Assembly: GCA_008477525.1 (NCBI GenBank)
Contig: SPDT01000003.1
Coordinates: forward strand, 2,604,001-2,668,000
DNA from: Hypomyces perniciosus
Lineage: Eukaryota; Ascomycota; Sordariomycetes; Hypocreales; Hypocreaceae
Length of the DNA stretch: 64,000 bases
Direction: 5' to 3'
Numbering within the stretch: position 1 is the first letter of the stretch; every line of letters begins with the position of its first letter. Of the stretch, positions 45,923 through 57,365 are shown in pieces. The notes under the pieces were generated by a model that saw only the letters and a program-made list of their open reading frames with translations, did no database searches and was not told where the DNA came from. The position numbers were made by a program, and so were the translations under genes.

Positions 45923-46836
45923 TTAACCCTGCAGCCCGAGCTCCATATTGTCTACAGATGTGCCAAAATTTAACTTTATCCAGAGCCATGATAAGCTACT
46001 CCGGCGGTTCATTATGAGCCAAAGTTCAGTGGAAAGATCGTGGAGGCCATAGGCAATAGAGACAATCTAAAATATTAGAAATTATTAGAAATGCCCCCCT
46101 CGAGATATGGACAACTTACTGATAACATATTGCACCTTAGCATCGGAATAAGCCCCCAAATTTCGGCATGAACCTCTCCCAGAGTACAGGCTACAATGAT
46201 GCCAAGAGTAAGGAGAACCTGAATCAAGAGATGACCCGCGATCTGGCGTGTGTAAAATGGCTCCTGAATATGAGGGCGCTTCTCTAGAAAAAACACCATC
46301 CACTCACATGCCATACAGACACGGAATAAGCCAGCAGATGCTGAAAAGGTAATGCTGCCTGCTGTCGGCCGTTTGGCTCCAAGAATAACACCACCAAGAA
46401 AGAGACCAACAAAAGTTGCCAAGGTGACAGCTAACAAGATCGGCTTGAACGCACGCTGCCCTGGGTACCAAGAACCGCCTGCCCAGGCACACTACAATCG
46501 TCAGCAACGAAGAAAGTACCCAAGTCTTGGCCCGCTTACCTGGCCGATCATACTTGAAAGCACGATCGAACTGAACAAATAAACTAACCAGACGTCACTC
46601 TTGATGAGAGTGAGGATGAAGAATCCAATCCCAGTTCCGAGGGATATGGCGATCTGGCTTATGACAAGGATCAAGAATCCAAGGCTGTACTTGACACTCA
46701 AAAGCTGGCAAGCTTCAAGCAGTCCAGAGCGTTTGGTAGTCTGAAGATAGACTCGAAAGCCCCGAAGGACAGAAGCAAGTATGCTTATTACAAATGCAAT
46801 GAGTATGGCGTGATATAAGAAATATGAAGGGTCCAT
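45923..46836 (-). CDS. Polytopic membrane protein, three exons, intact
   Basis: Start ATG 46834-46836, exons 46836-46540, 46491-46120 and 46066-45923. Introns of 48 and 53 nt have canonical GTAAG donors and TAG acceptors, both phase 0. 270 residues. About seven hydrophobic segments: ILIAFVISILASVL, SLGFLILVISQIAISL, WLVYLFSSIVLSSM, ILLAVTLATFVGLFLGG, ITFSASAGLFRVCM, LLIQVLLTLGIIVACTL and a weaker last one. An extracellular-type loop CAWAGGSWYPGQ follows the third. No signal peptide is needed. The topology resembles fungal small seven-TM proteins such as RTA1-like or receptor-like families, but no diagnostic motif fixes it. Confidence 0.8.
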
Positions 46837-47279
46837 TATACCGAGGGATGAAGTCTGAAAGTTAGATGCTATGAGAATGGTTTGAAACCCTGATAGTTTC
46901 TCTTAGGCGTGATTGGTCTCAACCTTGGGGGGTTTAAGTAATTTATGAGATGGTGAGCATAAGTTAAGTCGGGAGGCATCCTACTTAAACGTCTTAAACT
47001 GCAAAGGATGATAGGAAGAGCTGCTAGTTTTCCATGCTTGCTTGATGTGCCTACTAAGGGGCTAACCACACCATAAGCCCTGCACCTGCATACCATGACT
47101 ATTCACGAAGCAATCGCTGGCTCCGCATGAAATCGAACGGAGTAAGCGTGATTTACGCATCATACCTAGCTCTGGTCTAATGGTTCCCCATCTACATACC
47201 GTCAGCCAGAGAAATGCAACAACACGGCCGGTAGATCAATCCTGGATACAGCTATTCGTGACGTCGTCTCCAAGTTTTC

Positions 47280-47770
47280 CGGTCCCACCCAATGCCTCCA
47301 ATGCAAATAACTAAGCCAAAGGCTGAGTTTGATGATGATGACAGCATCGTGTGGACCCTAGAGTCTGACTTTGATAATGCCCCTTTAACTGCCGGGCCCA
47401 TACTTTTGGCCAGGTTGATCTTCAATGTACCTCTATGAAATCAACCTAGAGCAAGTTACGACCGTTCAATAGCAGAGAACGGCACTTGCTGAGAATGTAC
47501 GGGGCAAGAAACGAGTGCTGCAAACCCCACACAGCATGAATCTACGGAAACGACGCAAGATTGCTGCTTTCTATTCGCAAACTGTGACAAGTACGACCAA
47601 TGGAAAGCGTGCCTCCGTCCCTCCATACAAAACCCTTGGCCTTGAGGCAGTTTGGTTTGAAGGTGGAAATCTCTCTCGAGGACATTCAAGAAACAATGCA
47701 GCCAAAGGATTTGTGATCCAAACTTTTGGGTGGAAATCGTCGGAACTTTTGCCTGGTTCTTTTTAGGTTA
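47280..47770 (+). pseudogene. Unrecognised family P, member 2 (partial)
   Basis: Reads KPKAEFDDDDSIVWTLESDF early, then RVLQTPHSMNLRKRRKIAAF and TLGLEAVWFEGG, then FVIQTFGWKSSEL. The HSMNLRKRRK core and the LE-x-V-x-x-EGG segment match member 3. The region between is broken and no full-length model could be built. Confidence 0.45.
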
Positions 47771-47904
47771 ATACAGCTGCATTAGTCTTGCCTTAGATGA
47801 TGTTGCTTACTCCTGTCATAATGTCTTAGGAATCCCTTTAAAGAGCGATATTGTCAGATTTCACTCTTACGGCAAAAACATAGGCTACGCTTATTGGTAT
47901 TATA

Positions 47905-48000
47905 CAATACAATAATACAATTTATTAACGCCCGGCGACTAACCCGAAAGGGCAACTTTAGCTGGTGTACATATGTGTTTCTCAAATTTGTCATAACTCC
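47905..48000 (-). mobile_element. LINE-like 3' end, inverted copy
   Basis: The inverse of 40865-40945: TTATTAACGCCCGGCGACTA, then CCCGAAAGGGCAACTTTAG. Immediately upstream of it (relative to its own strand) I find no coding remnant. Confidence 0.65.
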
Positions 48001-49517
48001 CGAAAGCCCATGCGGTATTCTGCTTCTATTGGTATTATATTGCTACGTAAAAATCGAGTGTTGGCGTTAATTAGAGGATCTCCAATTTTGATTGACTGAT
48101 AAGCTATGTATTAATCTACATGGCCAGCGCCAATAGCCCAGCCCTGTACGCCTGCGCCACATGCGGCGTGGCTCAATTAGCACAAGCTAACATTGCGCGT
48201 AGGCTAAACAGCAAGCGTCAAGGGCGGCTGTCGCGTACAAGCCAGCGCCCAAACAGAAAGAGGCCAATACGCACACTCGTCATACAGCCCAGTCCTCTAC
48301 TCACATGTTAAGCCAACTGCGCGTGTCAAGACATCCGCGCCTGTTGGCCTTCGATGTCCAGCAGATGCTTGGATCTGCTCACAGAGGTTCGCTTCTGAAT
48401 GTAACATAATACACCAAGAAGCCTCGGCACATCACGTCACGGGCAATTTGAGATGCGATCACGACGGCCTGGGCAACTTGATCTGCGCTTCATTAGCTCT
48501 TACGTCTGCTACTATTTTCTTCCTGCTTAGAGGCTAGGCACAGGGATAGGTAGATGTCGAAGTGGTATGGGGTCTACAAGCGTATTTAAATATAGATTGA
48601 TGCAAGTCGCCAGTAAAGTAGTGCGGAAGTGAAGATGGTTTTTTTCTCACTGCGATGGTACCTACATGACATGAAGGAACTGAACATTCAGGCCGGTGTA
48701 TCACAGGCGACGGGGTACAGATAGGATGACCATTATGATTTGTGGCGACAGGTCTCAAGTCATCGTCCCAGTTATCCTCTTATTACCTCGTATAAAGGCT
48801 TTAATAATGCCATCGCCGCCGACCTCTATGTATTTAAACAGCAGTTATTTCGCTCATTTAATTAGAATACAAATTCTTCAATGGCTTGATTCCAGAGCTA
48901 TCTTTGTGCTCGTCGCCCGCTACCAATTGATCGCTGTTGTAGCATAATTGCTCTCGCATGCCATCGCCAATATTATACGGAGTAGCTTGTTCAAGTTTAG
49001 CACGCTGGCTGGCCTCTGGTCTTGCTAGCTAGAATGTAGCTAGCCATTTATCGTACTAGCAGCTGGAACCCGGCACAGAACCTGACCAGCATCGGCCACC
49101 CGGTGCTCAGAAATCTAGTGCCAGTATCGGCAACCCAGCCATAAGTCTTCCTAGCTGTCAAATGCAATATAACCTGCACTATCAGCTACAATTACTAAGG
49201 TGTACACTTCACTTTTGCTGGCCTGGTATAACGGTTGACAAGAATTTTCCTGCATAACGGTGTGGAGGATCCCGCCACATGTATCATGGAGCAGCTCAAG
49301 GAGGTGGGGGAGGTCAGAGGCGAATTTTAATATCGGAAATGGTATCATCTTTCTCATAAGCGATAGGCGCTTTGGGAAAGGTTCAAGGGAATGCGAGAAG
49401 GATCTTTGAGTCATCAGATTAGATCGTTCGTCCAGCGCTAGTAGGAGGAGAATGCTACTATATATGATGCAGATGACAATGAGGACAAGCAGCCTGATCT
49501 AATAGGGACGTGCCAAT
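48001..49517. other. No gene recognised
   Basis: About 1.5 kb with no domain-bearing ORF. A TACGGAGTA motif lies at 48976-48984. Confidence 0.4.
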
Positions 49518-50640
49518 CTAAGAAGAGCTAGATAAGAGGTCCCATGTTTCCCTCCCAACCCCCCGGATCACAAGCTCCCTGGCCTCATGGCGGTTTTGGA
49601 TCCCTTGGATATCCTCGAGTGAGAGCTCCACGTTGGCTATGAACCGAAGAGCTCCGCCTTCGCACGAGACCGATTCGAGACGCAGAATCTTCAGGGTGTT
49701 ACTGCCCCCCTTGGTTGTATGTGACACAGTTTCTCTTTGGGAAGCAGCAGTCCTGCGCCGTTGTCGCCGCAGATCCATGCTGTGCGAGGTCTGATAAAAA
49801 TTGCGTTTCTTCCTCTGTAAGTTCTCAGCAGGCGACGTGCTTTGCTGTTGATCGGCCGTAACTTGAGGGTGGTGGTGTTCAGTTTGACTTCGGCGGGGGT
49901 CATCATGGTGCGCTCGAGGATAATACGGTCTAGAGGCTTCTGCTCCTCAACGTCAGCGACTTGGTGGGTGAGGAATACCGCCGAGTCTAGGATTCACGTT
50001 ACCTTCTCCAAACACGGCCATAGATGTAGCCGAAGTATGGTTGTTAGCCTCGGGTTTGTGTGTTCTCCCCTCACTACCTACGGTATGTTGTAAGCAAACT
50101 ATGCGAGCACTAGAAAGGAGCAACTTGCATTGAGCAAACACGTCATCCACTACCTGCAAGGCAGTCTCATCCTCAGCGAGGATTTCTTTCAAGTGGTCAC
50201 AAACCTCTGACTGCCCCTAATACAGCAAGGTAACATTAGCCTTCAGATTGTAGATAACTTGTATCCCAGTGATGTTTGTAATGAGTGGCTTGGAGAAGAA
50301 GTGACTTACGTTGAGTTGATGCCTCTGAGGTAGTATCATCGTCGCCCTGTTCAATCTTTGACCCAATGGCTCGCGTCGAATGTGCCAAGGCATGCTTGAT
50401 ATCCTGCGGAACACCTTCATCATCGCCCGGTTCAGTCTTCGATTCGATGACTGGAGTTAGAGGGACCAAGTTAGACTGGAAATCTGGGAGACGAGGCCGC
50501 GAATAGCGCTGTTGGCGATCAATTTGCCCGCCGCGCCAATGTCTTTCTGCACCCGACATGCGGTTAGTTGCTGAGGAACCATCACTCCAGTAGTAAGTAT
50601 AATGCGTAGGTAGAGTAATCGTGTCTATCTTCGGCATAGC
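49518..50640 (-). CDS. Unrecognised family P, member 3
   Basis: ATG 50638-50640 (MPKIDTITLPTHYTYYW). The first exon continues with SRPRLPDFQSNLVPLTPV and an acidic ESKTEPGDDE / SKIEQGDDDTTSEAST, up to the donor GTAAGT at about 50310. Downstream pieces read SEVCDHLKEILAEDETALQV and CKLLLSSARI, then YYPRAHHDDPRRSQTEHHHP, TSHSMDLRRQRRRTAASQRE, LRLESVSCEGGALRF and LEDIQGIQNRHEARELVIRG. The second junction (acceptor TATTAG near 50221) leaves the frame out by one base, so either the acceptor is elsewhere or the copy is broken. The longest and best preserved of the three family members. Role unknown. Confidence 0.5.
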
Positions 50641-52517
50641 TGTAAACTTGAGTTCTAGCGACGACGGGATACCAGATCTTGAAAAGGTGATGGTACGTTG
50701 AGAGTTCAAGCGAGTGTGCAGAAAGGGGGCGGTTGGATATTGGTGAAGGGAAGAGGGGATGGGTGAAAGTAAAGGGAGAAAAGTCCGACGTGTCCAGACG
50801 CGACGGGACGTTGACTTTATATAATTGGAGGAAGACACTGGTAGAAGGTTCCCGCCGCACGTTAGTCGGCCGTATTCGTCCACGACCTCACATGTTGCCT
50901 ACACTCTGCGGTTGAGACCCAACATGCCCACACCTCCCATCACAATCACCTGACCCTGCCAGACTCTACTATGCACGGAGGCCGAATAATGGTTGCGCCT
51001 TGTCCGCATGGAGTCAAAGGTGTGGCATGGACACCTCGTGATGTGCTCTCTCCAAGCCTTGGTGAGATCTCGTTTCTCGCTCACACCCATCTTCCTGTAT
51101 GCCTCGGCGTTCTTCTTCATCCCCAGCCATTCACGGCCCTGAGCAGTACGTATACCTTGATGAGACGCAAGATGTTGGCCGCATGATTCGTGTTCATACC
51201 GAGGGAGCCGTGTGCTGCTGTGGGTGTTGCTGTAGCAAGTTGGGCATCTGGAGTGGCGACATGTAGTGATAACCGCAGACTAGCAGCTTTTGCGCGTAAC
51301 AATGATGTTCCGACAGTTTCTATCGTTGCCGTCCGTCGTCGCCGCCGCTTTTGTGCTGCCAGCTTCAGGAACAGATGAGGCATGAGAAGTAGATTTCCAA
51401 TAGCCTCTCCTGCATAAATCAGTCAGCCTCTGAATTAAAACGGTAACAATCGTGGATTTGCGGGTGTAAGCAAGTAACTATTCATGGCTCGATACCAAAA
51501 AATCGCCTTCAGCTACCTCTTGCTATGGTAGACAATCCCTACCGACTCTCAAAAGAAGTGAGTCGGGGCCGGACAGCACCAATCGGGCAAGCATCGAGGC
51601 GCCCGCCTAACGCAGAGGCAGTTGCATTACCTCCACTTTGACAGGCCCAAACCCAAACTTCAGCAGATGATAATCGGGCATCCTAGCACATGGCTAAGAT
51701 CTTCCACAACCTAGGAGCCAGCAAAAATATTAAGTTAGCCTTAGCTTGCCGGTATATCTCTCGAAGGGGGGGATCGAATCTTCATAAATGCCTGTACATG
51801 GCGCGCAAAGAGGCGTAAGGGTAATAGTTTCTCTGGCCATTCCAAAATTTGCATTCTCTCATCGATAGCAGCCTGTGTTTGCACTGAAAATGATCATCAG
51901 CAAAGACCATACGTAACTTCTCACAGCCAAGCATCAGAGGGCCTAGCTTTAGAGAACGACATCTGAACCGCCATTAGACCAAAGCTCTTGCCACCTTGGT
52001 CTTGCCCTGGCCAAGACGTCAACAGATTAGGGCATTAACGCTGAGACTTACCTCTTCTCATTGACAACGATTTACATCGACTTTTAGAACATGGTACAAC
52101 AATATTGGAAACAAAATACCCAACACTTGTCTCTGATTCTTTCCAGCTACTCAGCTTATCAAATTATTTTTGGAGAAAGAGAAGGGGGGGGGGGGGACTA
52201 AAAAGATGGACCACTTGCTCCACACCAGCCTAGCGACAGTGTTGCTTCGTGATAGCCCCGTATAAACAGTCCTATGATACGGTCAAACACACCAATCATG
52301 TCAAATACCAACAAACACTCAAATCTTTCATGATTAGGGCATCAAGCACTCAAATAGAAGGACCGGATTTTCTCTGGTTGCTTAAAGAACACCGCTGGCT
52401 GGCATACCCTTATCCGCCTCGATTATATCCTACAGGACAAGCGTCCGCGGGCGGCCTTGGAGGCGCACTCGCTACCGAAGCTCGGAACCTGAAAGAAGAC
52501 ACGACTGGGCAAGAGGA
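50641..52517. other. No gene recognised
   Basis: Contains the promoter of family P member 3, a G-rich run of about 12 G (52186-52197) and no supported ORF. The 167-codon plus ORF at 52249-52752 is partly antisense to the kinase-like gene. Confidence 0.4.
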
Positions 52518-54950
52518 TCATTTAAATGCTGGGCCGATCGCCTTTTCCATCAAATACTTGGCAAATTGCAGCTCTCTCGCAAAGTCATTTCCACGTTTTT
52601 GTGGTATCTTGCGCTTCCTCTTCCGGCCTTGGTCATTTGAGCTGATACAGCCTAGAGGTTGGCGGCTGCGGAACTCGGCCCGTTCGAAATCCACAATCAT
52701 GATATTGCCAGTATCCGTGTCATATAGCATGTTACGCATCTCGGCGTCGTGATGCAGGACCCGAAATTTATGAACTTGCTCTAAGGCCTCGACAGCTCCC
52801 TTGATAAGACTCGCTTTGGTAGTTTGTTCGAAGCAATCAAACAGAGGTTTCCCGGCCCAGCTCAGAAGCATGAAATGGGTATATATGCCGCAGTCATAGT
52901 AGTAAGGCAAGACCAAGTCTATGCTACCGAGACATACGGGGACGTACTTCCCCTGGATTGCCTGGAGTTGGTTGTATATTCCATTTTCGTGCTGGAGAAG
53001 GGCACGGTCCATACCCTCCACGCCCTTTGCAACTAGCGTGTAGCCATGGGATGATAGCCGCAGCTTGAAAAGTGACCCTCGTGAACCAGTCAAATGGAGT
53101 GGCGTGCAATCTGCGTCGTGGCCTCGATCTGTGGCAAGCTGGGCACGGAGTAGCTGGAGAAACTTAAGTCGGCTGATGTGCCTCTTTCCGTGATAATTTG
53201 CATTCGGGCAGTTCTCGTCCAACGATCCACCATGTGCCAAACCCAAAAGGCATTCTTGCGTGCAGAATGGCCGGCTTTGTATAGTTGACGTGGTTCCCTG
53301 ATGCCGGCTCTGTTCCGCACCAGCACCACGACTGGAACTCCTCCCTGTCGATGGCGCCGCTTCCTTGACCTGGCGAAAGGGGCGAGCTAAACGAGCGGTA
53401 GGGGAAGGGGGACCCTCGTCCTCATCAGTCGACGCTGGATGGGTATCGTCTGGTAGCTTGCATCTGGAACGGGTCCGAATTGGTGAGCGTTTGAATCCTT
53501 TCCAGCGCTGGGCCTTGTAGGGGGGATTCTTTGGTGATTTGGGTTTGCGATCCTTTGGAGAGATGGTACGCAAGATATCATCAACCTCCACAGCCCAAGT
53601 ATCAAGCCTTTCGGCCTCGTCGTGCCACAACTCAGGTGGTGGTCTCGCCCTGAGAGCTCGGAGGATAAAAGCGAAGACCTGTGCAACAGCCGTGCGATGG
53701 AGTCTTGTCTCGTCGTCGTCCTGCACGTCTAGTTTTGGCACACATACTGAGAAGTACACAGTGGAGGGGTCATCGGGGATATACAGGAAGATGAAGGTTT
53801 GTCCTGTGCACACGTAACCGTATTGAATGCCCTTGCCAATCATGTAGGAGAAGAGCTGGGTGACAACAGCGGCAGAGAGCCACCTAGCATTGAAGGCGAA
53901 GCCCTCGCCTTTCTGGTTGATTACATCGCGTTCCGGCTGAATTTCTGCTTCAAGCCCTTTGACGACCTCATCAACGGTCAGCTTATGCGGCGCCTTGTAC
54001 TCGATAGCGAGTGCCGCAACACCTCGGCCTCCTGAAGTCTTGTATATGCAGAATTGGTCCGCCCGGTTCCCCTTTCCCCTTGCCTTGCGACGTTTCTTGC
54101 GAGCTGGCGTCTTGGGAGCTGAGGCCAAAGCCGTGGAAGGAGTATCACGTTCGCTGAGACTTGTGTTCTCTATGGACTCAGAAATTGAGTTGGTGGGATT
54201 CCCAAGATTCGTATGGCTTTCGAATGTTATCGTTCCTTCGAGGCCAACGGTATCTCGTACTAATGGATCGTTGAATGCCTCCTTCACTAGCCGCTCAACC
54301 GCATTTTCGACGGCGTCCCTTTCAACGTATCGCAACCCATCTTCACTGCTAACTGGATGGAGTGAGGATTTGACATATTGCAACTGATGAAGAGATGGGA
54401 ACAGGCGTTGGGATGAAAAAGAGGGGCTAATCGAGAGCTGGTCCCAGGTCTCTTCTTGCAAGGTCGGAAACTCCTCCCAAGGAATGATTCGTTTAGGGTA
54501 TGGTCGGCCGGTCGGATCGGTCGGGGCGCCTTGCGTAGTCAAACTGCGTTCTGTCACCACTTCAATAGCAATGTCGATCGAGTGGCAAGCTTCGATGTAT
54601 TGGGGGAGGGTCTGTAGCTGCGATTCAATGGACAGTTCTTCAGCCTGTTTGCGTCGGCGCTGCTCCTCCGAGGTACGACGCTCCGCTTCCTCGCGCCTTT
54701 GTTGCTCTTCCTCGCGCTTCTGTTGTTCCGCCGATGCACGACGCTCCGCCTCCTCGCGCCTTTGTTGCTCTTCCTCGCGCTTCTGTTGCTCTTCCTTGCG
54801 CTTCTGTTGCTCCTCCCGAAGTAAGCGTCGTAGCTCTTCAATATCGTCCATTCTAGATTGTTCAGTCAGTGCAATAAGTCCGAAAATGGTTGCTTCGGGC
54901 TTTGTAAGGGCGAAGCTCTTCTGGAATTGTCCAAAGAGAGCAGAAAGCAT
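52518..54950 (-). CDS. Large kinase-fold protein with N-terminal coiled coil
   Basis: Single exon, 810 residues from ATG 54948-54950; ATG 54849-54851 (MDDIEELRRLLREEQQ) is an alternative start. Residues 34-105 form a Glu/Arg/Gln coiled coil of repeated EEQQ(K/R)REEAERR units. The middle region carries a basic patch TPARKKRRKARGKGNRADQF and a conserved block AALAIEYKAPHKLTVDEVVK. The C-terminus is a diverged protein-kinase fold: SRGSLFKLRLSSHGYTLVAK (N-lobe with VAK), catalytic loop VLHHDAEMRNML (HxD as HHDAEMRN) and IMIVDFERAEF (DFE for DFG). Such fungal proteins are widespread and some databases label them as FtsH-like metalloprotease, which the sequence does not support because no HEXXH or AAA motif is present. 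The frame is intact. Confidence 0.82.
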   Translation of the reverse strand: MLSALFGQFQKSFALTKPEATIFGLIALTEQSRMDDIEELRRLLREEQQKRKEEQQKREEEQQRREEAERRASAEQQKREEEQQRREEAERRTSEEQRRRKQAEELSIESQLQTLPQYIEACHSIDIAIEVVTERSLTTQGAPTDPTGRPYPKRIIPWEEFPTLQEETWDQLSISPSFSSQRLFPSLHQLQYVKSSLHPVSSEDGLRYVERDAVENAVERLVKEAFNDPLVRDTVGLEGTITFESHTNLGNPTNSISESIENTSLSERDTPSTALASAPKTPARKKRRKARGKGNRADQFCIYKTSGGRGVAALAIEYKAPHKLTVDEVVKGLEAEIQPERDVINQKGEGFAFNARWLSAAVVTQLFSYMIGKGIQYGYVCTGQTFIFLYIPDDPSTVYFSVCVPKLDVQDDDETRLHRTAVAQVFAFILRALRARPPPELWHDEAERLDTWAVEVDDILRTISPKDRKPKSPKNPPYKAQRWKGFKRSPIRTRSRCKLPDDTHPASTDEDEGPPSPTARLARPFRQVKEAAPSTGRSSSRGAGAEQSRHQGTTSTIQSRPFCTQECLLGLAHGGSLDENCPNANYHGKRHISRLKFLQLLRAQLATDRGHDADCTPLHLTGSRGSLFKLRLSSHGYTLVAKGVEGMDRALLQHENGIYNQLQAIQGKYVPVCLGSIDLVLPYYYDCGIYTHFMLLSWAGKPLFDCFEQTTKASLIKGAVEALEQVHKFRVLHHDAEMRNMLYDTDTGNIMIVDFERAEFRSRQPLGCISSNDQGRKRKRKIPQKRGNDFARELQFAKYLMEKAIGPAFK

Positions 54951-55484
54951 ATATTTTGGTTTTCAGTGTTTACGACTAACGCCCCACTCAGCGCGCACGT
55001 GCTTATTATATCTTCGTACCGAAATAGCCACAAATAATTGAGATGGCCTACTGGAATGGCCGGATTATATATGTAGGAAATCAAATTGACAGGAAGGAAA
55101 CACAAAAAAGAGTGCCATTTAGTAAAGGTGGGACTGTCCCATCTTGATCAATTTCGCCAGGTAGCTTCGAAGCAAACTGAATTTCTAGCACAAGCCAAGG
55201 AGCTGCTATGTACAGAAGGTTAATAAATTATTATTGACGATGGCTAAGCTTCCAACATCGAGAGGGATGTACATACTACACATGTACATGCATACAAGCG
55301 CATCCCTCTCTAGGATAAAAACGGCTTGCTTATCTTTGAGAACGAATATGTATGATGTCGAGCTGGGGCACGTCAGTATATATCAAGTGCCGAAAGAAGT
55401 AGGAAAAGCCTGTGGAGCCGCCGGGACTGGCGCATGTGTATCCGGAGCGAGCGACTCACTATGTATGTACTCCTGAATTGACAC
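54951..55484. other. Upstream flank of the kinase-like gene
   Basis: The promoter side of the kinase-like gene up to the edge of repeat R1. No supported ORF. Confidence 0.4.
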
Positions 55485-56140
55485 TAAGACGAAGCGCAAA
55501 TCGCAATAGGGTATGACGAGAAAGCGGCGGCCACTAGCCATCCTCCGACCGCAGGATATTGTTTTCCTTCTAGGGGAAACAACCATCAAGGGCCTATGGT
55601 TCATAAACAGACAATGCCCATTGTTGACTGTCGGACTTTCATTAAGTCGGTATGTAGACCCGAAGGCCTGATTAATCCAATGGCTAATGTTCCTGTGATC
55701 CGATCTGAAACGCGCAAGAGATGTTGAACCAACGGACGTGTCGGGATTCTGCTCACAGGTGATGGCATGTACCCCACCTCCGGCGCGCACCAATAGCCTG
55801 TTCGTCCAAAGATCGGGAGCTGCTGCCAGAGCCAAGGACGAGCGTGATTGGCCTGCGGGCAGATCAAGCCTTTCCTGTTCTATTCTTGTCCAATTCCGAT
55901 AGCTCCATATTATCGCACACCGATATGTACGGTGTATGCGTATGACGCGATTCAATTGGCCTATATTATGTATGTATGCAACCGATTCTTACAAATAAAG
56001 AGTTGTGTCACCGATCGACAGCAATTCCGTCCACCACTTCACGCACCACAAATAGAGGAGCAGAAAGAACTGTGCACAGCTCTGGTTGACGGCTGCTATT
56101 TGTAGTCAAGTCCTATGTGTCTCGTCGCAACGTATCCGGA
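55485..56140 (-). repeat. Dispersed repeat R1, copy 3 (inverted)
   Basis: Reverse complement of the 9075-9840 and 38899-39615 copies, but not preceded by the BCS1-like gene and lacking the internal segment. Its right edge lies about 20 bases from a solo LTR. Confidence 0.82.
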
Positions 56141-56162
56141 TCACATGAATTTCACGTGTTCC

Positions 56163-56398
56163 TGTCGGATAACGTCGGTCTAGTTTTTGGAATAAGCAAA
56201 AATGTGTATGCAAGGGAATCTGTGATCTGACGTGAGGTGAAACAGAACGCGCGGCGTTCTGCTTCTATGATAAAATGGCTGGAAGAGAATCCAATGAAGG
56301 AGGTGGGGAAGACAGAGGACATGAAGCAATTGAGTGGAATTCTGGCGCTAGATCTTCGTGACGTGAACAAGCTGACTACGTAACTGGTTTTTCCAACA
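56163..56398 (+). mobile_element. Solo LTR, family B
   Basis: Begins TGTCGGATAACGTCGG and ends TTTTTCCAACA. No target duplication. In inverted orientation to 57135-57365, so the pair is not an intact retrotransposon. Confidence 0.84.
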
Positions 56399-57134
56399 GT
56401 ATGTGGCCGCTGGCTACCCTAAGCTTTTATTCAAATTGGCAAATATCCAAATAAATAAGACCCTTTAATTTGATTTGATTTAAGAGTTTTTTTTTTTCAC
56501 GGATTTGATTTGATTTGATTTGAAAACGATTTATTTGTTTGCAAGCCTGGTAGTAATGCATCTTCATAGAATCCTAATGCTTTGATTTATCCCTCTTCCG
56601 GCCGCTTACTCTTAATGCCGTTGGACGGACCAATTATTATGTCTCACCAACCACTAATCCAGTTTTATATGGGACCTGGTTATATTCGCCGCAATAGTGA
56701 TTGGCTGTGATTGACTGACCTCCGGTTACTGCACTGGTGGGTCTTTGGGATGTAATCCATCTCCCTTCCTGAGAGTCCGACGTTCGCAATAAATCGCGGT
56801 AGAGCCTCCAACCCACTACTCCGAGAGGGAGCAACCACGCAAAACGATGGGCTGGATTTGCTGTACTTGGTTGGGTAGATTCGCTGACGCTTCAGCGACG
56901 CTTCAACAGACGAAATGACACATACTAAGTAAGTAAGTGGAACTGAATGTCGATAAAGTCACGTCACGATTTATCCCAATCGGACAGTCAGTTCGGGATT
57001 CTTCCTTTGACCAAACGTGAATGGCTTCGTTTAAACACCATGATAGTCCTCATGTTGGATGGAGTGGTTGAAATGTATTAGAATGACAACGAGGCTGATA
57101 TCTGTTATGCAAGGAAAGTCGGGGGCTCGGATGT
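56399..57134. other. Spacer between inverted LTRs
   Basis: About 740 bases with TTTGATTTGATTTGA runs (56460-56525) and no retrotransposon coding remnants. Confidence 0.5.
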
Positions 57135-57365
57135 TGTTGGAAAAACCAGTTACGTAGTCAGCTTGTTCACATCACGAAGATAGGGCGCCAGAATTCCACT
57201 CAATTTCTCCCTTTTTTCTGCGTTCTCTCCTCCTTGGATTCTCTTCCCGCCATTTTATCATAGAAGCAGAACGCCACGCGTTCTGTTTCACCTAACGACA
57301 GATCACAGGTTCCCTTGCATACACATTTTTGCTTATTCCAACAACTAGACCGACGTTATCCGACA
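57135..57365 (-). mobile_element. Solo LTR, family B, target duplication GATGT
   Basis: On the plus strand it begins TGTTGGAAAAACC and ends TATCCGACA. GATGT precedes (57130-57134) and follows (57366-57370) it exactly, a perfect 5-bp duplication. Confidence 0.9.

Noticed and set aside
52249..52752. 167-codon plus-strand ORF
   Set aside because: Partly antisense to the kinase-like gene, with no recognised domain.
54484..55041. 185-codon Ser/Arg/Cys-rich ORF on the plus strand
   Set aside because: Antisense shadow of the Glu/Arg/Gln coiled-coil repeats of the kinase-like protein.
56163..57365. A complete LTR retrotransposon bounded by the two family-B LTRs
   Set aside because: The LTRs are inverted, only about 740 bases apart, and enclose no gag/pol-like coding sequence.
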